64,000 nucleotides of DNA from Ypsolopha sequella (Eukaryota; Arthropoda; Insecta; Lepidoptera; Ypsolophidae). A program made the translations under genes and the position numbers. The stretch lies in contig OW204012.1 of assembly GCA_934047225.1 (NCBI GenBank), forward strand, positions 12,276,001-12,340,000. The letters are read 5' to 3'. Shown piece after piece: positions 58,441 to 64,000 of this stretch (position 1 is the stretch's first letter; the number at the start of each line of letters is the position of its first letter). The notes beneath the pieces are model-generated. The model searched no databases and was not told the origin of the DNA. It worked only from the letters and a program-made list of their open reading frames with translations.

Positions 58441-59095
58441 TATATATAAAAAGAGAAGTCCTGACTGACTCACTCACTCATTCACTGACTCATCAACGCA
58501 CAGTCCAAACACTTGGACCTAGAAAACTGAAATTTTTTGAACTGCTTCCCTTTGTAATGTAGACAAGGAATAAGAAAGGATTTTTTGAAATTCCATTTCT
58601 AAGGGGTTAAAATAGGGGATGAAAGTTTGTAGGAAAATAAGTTTGTTTTGTAGTTGAAAAACTATAAAAATTGGTTAGAAATAAAAAACTACGTGTTTCA
58701 GCCTTTTTGAAAAATCAACCCCTGATGCAGTAAAAAATTTAGCGTTTTGTTCGGAAAATCATCCCCTGCAGACAAAAATTGAGGAGAAAAGAATTTAAAA
58801 GAAAAAAAAAAATGGGGAAATACACAAGAAAATAATAAAATAAAAAATAAAGGAATAAGGAATTAATAATATTATAAATATATGCAAGACATATATTTAA
58901 ATATATGCCTAACTCGATTAGTCTTGCTAAGAAGAGGGCAAGAAACTTAGCAAGATCAAGCCTTTTTTTTAAATAATATTAGTTACTTACAAACAACTAA
59001 TGTAAAAACTAAGCCTATACTTTAATTCAATATAGTGATAAAAATACAAGACAGGAGAATAATGTATCTACAACTAATGAATGAATTAATGAACG

Positions 59096-60300
59096 AGAAT
59101 GAGTATAATAAATATAGGTTTTTGCGACGGGCTTTGCCGTCGGCGCCTTCCACCGCATCGGATGTATAGCGCGCTCGCTCGCTCAAAGCGCTCGACAGTA
59201 GGTTCGTCCTGTGCGCTCGATCACAGTTTCAACCACCCGCCTCCCCGCACACCGCCGTCCCAAGAGCGCAAGGCACTCGAAGCCGGACAAGATGCGCGGG
59301 CGGCGAACCATGGCCGGCTCTATACAACTTCATACATTTTGTTCTTTCCGCCGGCGCCGTCGCAAGAAGAACCGCTTGGTGAGCCTCTCGAAGCCTGAAG
59401 CTGTGGCCGACCGGTAACACTCTACGCTGCGCTGGCGCAGAACTCGGTTTGTACGCAACGACACTCGATACAAATACGTGCCCGGTCAGTTTTCACCCAT
59501 ACATACAGGTCGACGCATGTTAAAAAAGCTCCGAAAGATGTACCTGCGCAGTAGGCGAATTATCGGTCAATTTGGCGGTATGAGGTGCGGTGCGACGGGG
59601 GAAGTTCGCGCAGCCTGGCTTTACTGCCACGTGATTGGCTTGTCAGTCGTCTTTGGATCGCAGCGCAGTGTCCACGTTTCGTCCGTCCACAAAGTACAGA
59701 CACGGAAATAATTTTCTTGTATTGTATCACGATGGTTTTACACAGAAAGGAAATAATGATAATGATGACTATGAAGTTGCCTCTACTAACACCAACACAC
59801 CATCGACTTCTAGTTACGGTCTAGATGATTTAATGGAAGGCGTGGAACCATTATCATAAATTATAAATATTTAATATAAATTACAAATAAATATTTAGAT
59901 TTTTTATTACTAACCTGTTACAAAACAGACATTAGTGACGCTATTCTCGAATAAAAATTTTGTTACATAATTAATAAGTATAATAGATATAAGAACTTTT
60001 TTCCGCGAGTGTACCACATGCGCAGATGTATTCCCACTACATGGCGTCTGGAGCTCTTTTAACATGCACATTTTAACATCACAGCCGCCTTAGGTGACTC
60101 CTTGCCCCCTTGGGGACACATCATGTGCGCACTAAAATAAATGTAAATAAATTGAGGTTGAGTTCTTTCTGTAACCCTATTCTATTCTATTCTATTCGAA
60201 ACTCTATTCTATTCTATTCCTTAGGTAAAGTTGTGAAGGTCAAACCAAACAAAAAAAAAAAAAAAGCGAGGTCGCCTTTGTGCGTTGTAAATTTTGTGCA
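59096..60300. other. GC-richer patch with short frames, no gene assigned
   Basis: Positions 59100-59700 are GC-rich with several short frames and no recognisable domain. A plus frame ending at 59859 (NTPSTSSYGLDDLMEGVEPL, TAA, then AATAAA at 59886) looks like a protein C-terminus followed by a poly(A) signal, possibly of a transposase or a host exon, but I cannot identify it. A TATTC microsatellite is at 60178-60220. Confidence 0.3.
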
Positions 60301-60304
60301 GTAA

Positions 60305-61095
60305 TAGTAGTTTATTCTACAAGGGCGAAAAGGAATAAATTACGAGGACGATTTTTTACTATACAAGGTGAATTTGTGAACATCGTGCAAATTCATACTT
60401 GAGCCTTGGTAAATGATCTGCATCATGCACCAATAACGATTTTTGTTAAATGCATAAAACGTAATTTTGACACCCCATAGTGATTCACTCAGGACTGGGA
60501 TTGAATTACTATGGGAAGTCGAAATTTCATTGTACGAATTTCACAAAAATTATTATCGATTCATGATGCTGATCACTTACCAAGTCTACAGTATGCATTT
60601 GGACGATGATCAAAAAATCACCTTGTTTAATCTAGGGTTTTGAAATTGGAAAACATGTTTGGATAAATTTTCCTCAATAGAAATAATTGTTGAAATGAGG
60701 TCTTCAATTTTAAACGTAACAGAGTAATTTATTGCTCTTACGCCCGTGTATCATACTACGTTTTTCAATGCATAGTGTGAGGAAATAAAACAAATATAAT
60801 CAAAGAAAACAATTTAATTATTAAAGTTGAAAGTTACATTATTACAATTTTAATGTAGTGAACTTTAAATTATGATTGGCTTAAAAGGTACTGTATCCAG
60901 AGCCGTTAAACAGTATAAAAAAAGTATAACATTAATGGTACACAGGAAAGGTTGCAGGTTAGCCAACTTCTAGTAAATAAATTTAAAAAAAAAGCCCTAG
61001 GGCAAAATAATCGACTTTCTGTTCGGTCTTGATGCATAAAAAGTGGGCCTCTACGAGCACATGCATTGAAAATATAAATATACCTACAATACATC
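60305..61095 (-). repeat. Right arm of the long-range inverted pair
   Basis: Reverse-complement partner of 55645-56045, interrupted by the small palindromic MITE at 60363-60627 and about 75 bp beyond it. The frame 60906-61094 is the same reading as the frame at 55651-55875. Confidence 0.65.
60363..60627. mobile_element. Palindromic MITE
   Basis: Termini acaaggtgaattt/aaaaatcaccttgt. Arms of about 90 bp are imperfect inverted copies (tgatctgcatcatg/catgatgctgatca). Non-coding. It splits the right arm of the surrounding inverted pair, so it is younger. Confidence 0.65.
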
Positions 61096-61148
61096 GAAGT
61101 AATTATATTTTGATGCTACAATATTTATATACGAATCTACAATATTTA

Positions 61149-61761
61149 CAGTAGTGGACTTAAGTGTGGACACTTTTTGAAATTTCTTGTATTTCGCAGT
61201 TTAAGTGATAAAAATAGTACTTTTTCAATGTAGAACCTTACGAAGTAAATTTTTTCTTGTTCTTTATGCTATGGTTCATTATTAAACTGCCATAATATTA
61301 TTAAAAATTTATAATAAATAAAATAAAATTAATATTATAACAATATTAATAAATAAAAATTTCCCTTACGAACTATGAAATTTCGGGAATATTTTCTTTC
61401 GAATTGCGGCAACACATAACTACCACGTGTTCAGTCTAAACCAATCACAGAGAGCGTGGGATGATCGCATGATCCAATCAGGACACTTCAAAAAGCAAAA
61501 TGGCGCATGTTTGGCAATTTGTGTTAGTTATCCACTGCTCAATGTCAACTGAGGTTGTTTTTAAGCCATTTTGAAGTAAAGTTAGTGTTTTTTTTAACGA
61601 AAATGGCTACAAAGACGCCCAAACGTGCCTATTGGTCACCCGGAAAGAGATCCAGAGCTGTTACACTACGTGAAGAAGGCTACACATATGAAGACATAGC
61701 AAAACTTAAACTGCGAAATACAAGAAATTTCAAAAAGTGTCCACACTTAAGTCTACTACTG
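61149..61761 (+). mobile_element. Tc1/mariner element, internally deleted
   Basis: Inverted termini CAGTAGTGGACTTAAGTGTG (right copy with one change), about 56 bp long, flanked by TA at 61147-61148 and 61762-61763. The plus frame from 61603 encodes MATKTPKRAYWSPGKRSR, then LREEGYTYEDIAKL, the start of a helix-turn-helix transposase, which runs straight into the right terminal repeat. Catalytic domain deleted. Confidence 0.85.
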
Positions 61762-61765
61762 TATA

Positions 61766-62321
61766 TATAAACAGGGTGATAAGATGAAGTTGCGGAATCT
61801 GGAAACTGGCAATAGTACCTGAAGGAGACTCTGGCGTCTCTCTGAATTCGTCTTTGACAACGAAACCTGGATATGCGTTTTCCTGGATTGAACTCTGGGT
61901 TGGTCGTTGTTTTACAAACAATGAATAACACGTACAAGCAATAACTGGCTCACAATGAATATATTGCTAATTTACAATAGCTGATAGACATGCGTGTATA
62001 AAAATGTTCGAGTGTATCGCTTCACGGGTGAGCGAGCTCTGCGTACTCAAGACAAGCCGTTTTTTCGGGGTACCTCCTTTTCTTCATACGTTTCGTCGCA
62101 ACTCCGCTGCTCTGGTTTGCGGTTGAGGATTGGTGCACACACGAACAAAACTATTCATGAAAAAATTATTGACAAATCGAGAAAAAAATATTAGTTTTTT
62201 ATACATTTTGGTCGGGTATCTAACAGCTGATTTTTTTTCGCGATGCGAGGATTGTCTCGTTAGTTTCCAGTTTCCACAACTTTATTTTAACACACAGTAT
62301 ATTTAAGGCGGCCAGTTTGTT
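61766..62321. other. No gene seen
   Basis: Short frames only. No recognisable domain or repeat landmark. Confidence 0.4.
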
Positions 62322-62962
62322 AAAAAAAAACGGCCAAGTGCGAGTCAGACTCGCGCACGAAGGGTTCCATACCATTATCTATAATAATACAGATCGCGCC
62401 AAACTTCTAATCATTTTGTTCCTGCTGATGCGAATCGCCCCGGGTTTAGAGAGGGCTAAAAGTTTGGCGCGGTCTGTACTCGTTAACTTGTAAAGCCTAC
62501 TTAGCTGTGATAGTTTTCCTTTTAATTTCATTATGTATACTACTGTCGTGATTTTTTTCACGTCTCCAAATACAACCGTTTCGCCAGCAGGGGGGGGGGG
62601 ACACTTGACTCTAACAAAAATTAACACTTTTAAGTTTAATATTTCGCAAACGAAACCCTGGATCGAAAAATGGCCTTTTCACATCCCCAATATTTTTTAA
62701 TTACCTATCCAACGAAACTCCACACTAGGGGATAGACGAGAAAAAAAAATCATCCCCACTTTACGTGTAGGGGAGGTACCATAAAAAAAATATTTTTCAA
62801 AATTTTACTGTATCACTTAATCGGCGTAATAAATATGTATACCCATACCAAATTACAGCTTTCTAGTACTAATAGTCTCTCAGCTAAGCCGTGGAAAAAC
62901 GGACAGACAGACAGACGGACATGGCGAAACTATAAGGGTAGGAACTACGGAATCCTAAAAAC
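62322..62962 (+). repeat. Dispersed repeat family A copy
   Basis: Starts aaaaaaaacggccaagtgcg and ends acagacagacggacatggcg, then ggaactacggaatcctaaaa. It lies 100 bp downstream of the sulfotransferase stop. Confidence 0.75.
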
Positions 62963-63062
62963 TCAGATTCTTTTGTATTATCTGCGGTTTAATCATTCAA
63001 TAGCCAGTTTCAAAAAAACACAAAATAAGAAAATAAAGGCAAAGTTGCTTTTGGTTGTTGAA

Positions 63063-63193
63063 TTATTTCTCATGTTGCTTATCTTCCATATGTGGATACT
63101 TCAAGTCAGATCCTTTGAGGTTTTCTGAAATCCAGTTCTCCGCTTGCTCCACCATTTCTTCATCGAAATGTTCACGCCAACCTCCTACTTTGC
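63063..63193 (-). CDS. Cytosolic sulfotransferase, terminal exon (partial gene)
   Basis: Sulfotransferases move sulfate from PAPS to hydroxyl or amine acceptors in the cytosol. The acceptor is gtttttacag at 63195-63194. The exon encodes 42 residues ending in TAA at 63065-63063: KVGGWREHFDEEM, AENWISENLKGSDLKYP and a short polar tail. This matches the end of insect SULT proteins, where GxxGdWk..F follows the RKG of the PAPS-binding loop and 'gsdL.f' closes the fold. The RKG and upstream exons are expected beyond 64000. The last intron carries a family B repeat. Arg replaces the common Lys after Trp. Confidence 0.75.
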
Positions 63194-63233
63194 CTGTAAA
63201 AACAATTTTATTGTTGTACTTGACCTATATGAG

Positions 63234-63581
63234 GTGGTAGAGCTGATGCCGAGCTCGACTGTGGAGGTACCACCATCTTACTTGGAGACCCTCTCGAAGT
63301 AATTCGAGAGAGAGTAAGAGGACAGCTCACAGGCAAAAAACCAGGAGGCCCACCATGCCTGGGACCGATGGATGGCGGTATATCCATCCCTAATAGCCGG
63401 GCCTTATATGGAGCAAACTGGTGACGGGCAGCGGCGTCACTGGTGCGAGGGTTCCGGCACCGCGCTCACCAACCCGCCTGCCCAGCGTGTGTGAGTATGG
63501 GCAATTCTTCCAGTATGACCGCCGGGAGTGGCAAAGTCCTGGAAAGTCTTATGTCCAGCAGTGGACGAACTGATGGATGGA
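63234..63581 (-). repeat. Dispersed repeat family B, minus copy in the sulfotransferase intron
   Basis: Reverse complement of the 54602 copy, complete from the ggtggtagagctgatgccga end to ccactgctggacataag. It begins about 40 bp from the splice acceptor of the terminal exon. The plus-strand frames here are readings of the repeat. Confidence 0.75.
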
Positions 63582-63589
63582 TAGTATTC

Positions 63590-64000
63590 GTTTACTTACT
63601 GACACTTGCACTGCCTGCCCTACACGCCCTAGGTTTGTGATGAGGATTTCATAAAAATTGCATTATAATATAACATACTAGCTTTTGCCCGCGGCTTCGC
63701 CCGCGTTGGTTTAGTTTTTGGGAAGACAATCGAATATGTCAATATTTTTCGGACCCTTATTTATTTTTTCATTTATTTATTATTCATTTACAATGTATAA
63801 CATAACAGTTTTTAACTAATGCGTTATACAATTATAATATTAACAAAGAAAAAGATAATACATCGATATTTTTTTTATTTAAATTAAAAAAATACAATCA
63901 AATATAAAACATCAATTTTTAAATTATAAATAGTAAAATTCCTTAATTTCATTAATTTTATAGAACGTATTTATTTGGACTCTGGTTTGAACGAAACAAT
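63590..64000. other. Sulfotransferase intron, no exon seen
   Basis: AT-rich. Contains the gcccgcggcttcgcccgcgt repeat fragment at 63673-63720. No further sulfotransferase exon is visible. Confidence 0.45.

Noticed and set aside
59099..59417. GC-rich overlapping frames as a gene
   Set aside because: Open in several frames at once because of high GC; no motif, signal or splice support.
63593..63640. 30-nt minus-strand micro-exon of the sulfotransferase
   Set aside because: It has acceptor- and donor-like edges and compatible phase, but its residues do not resemble the sulfotransferase segment expected before the last exon.
1..64000. CRISPR arrays, operons, bacterial or phage genes
   Set aside because: No direct-repeat/spacer arrays and no prokaryotic gene organisation; spliced genes and eukaryotic transposons throughout.

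Overview
The window is a repeat-dense, AT-rich, intron-bearing stretch of an insect nuclear genome, most likely a moth or butterfly. Reasons: a classic insect five-exon UDP-glycosyltransferase with a C-terminal membrane anchor, tRNA-derived SINE and 'ccggccaagtgcgagtc' dispersed repeats that I associate with Lepidoptera, and many fragments of Jockey/CR1-, RTE-, Penelope-, BEL/Pao-, hAT-, Tc1- and Crypton-type elements. The species assignment is inference.

Only three host genes can be supported, all on the minus strand. (1) A complete UDP-glycosyltransferase at 1749-14891. I reconstructed five exons (14891-14123, 9791-9730, 8777-8555, 5864-5645, 2034-1749). All four junctions use GT/AG, all phases agree, and the sum is exactly 1560 nt (519 residues plus stop). 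(2) An uninterrupted 2076-residue animal-type fatty acid synthase/polyketide synthase at 28234-34464, with KS, AT, DH, degenerate central region, ER, KR and ACP in order. It ends right after the ACP, with no thioesterase. (3) The terminal exon of a cytosolic sulfotransferase at 63063-63193; the rest lies beyond the right edge.

Almost everything else is mobile DNA. UGT introns hold a SINE, LINE tails, dispersed repeats and, in intron 1, a 2.46-kb hAT-like element with an exact 8-bp target duplication, itself inside a larger inverted pair that reaches the exon 1 splice donor. The interval 15-28 kb holds LINE fragments, a 1.4-kb foldback, a minisatellite and a perfect 144-bp palindrome. Upstream of the synthase is a 685-bp hAT MITE with an exact 8-bp duplication. 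From 36 to 63 kb lie an hAT with a transposase relic, a BEL/Pao element with both LTRs but most of pol deleted, a 5'-truncated Penelope-like element with a hammerhead-ribozyme-like core, an intron-containing Crypton tyrosine recombinase nested in a LINE, a Tc1/mariner MITE, and several dispersed repeat families.

The best candidate for something undescribed is the thioesterase-less, apparently single-exon megasynthase. It keeps the KS, DH, KR and ACP key residues but has GMSVG instead of the usual GHSxG at the acyltransferase nucleophile. The neighbouring conjugating enzymes (UGT, sulfotransferase) make a lipid-conjugate pathway conceivable, but the spacing and repeat content do not prove it. 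All calls come from reading the sequence and the supplied translations; no database search was done.
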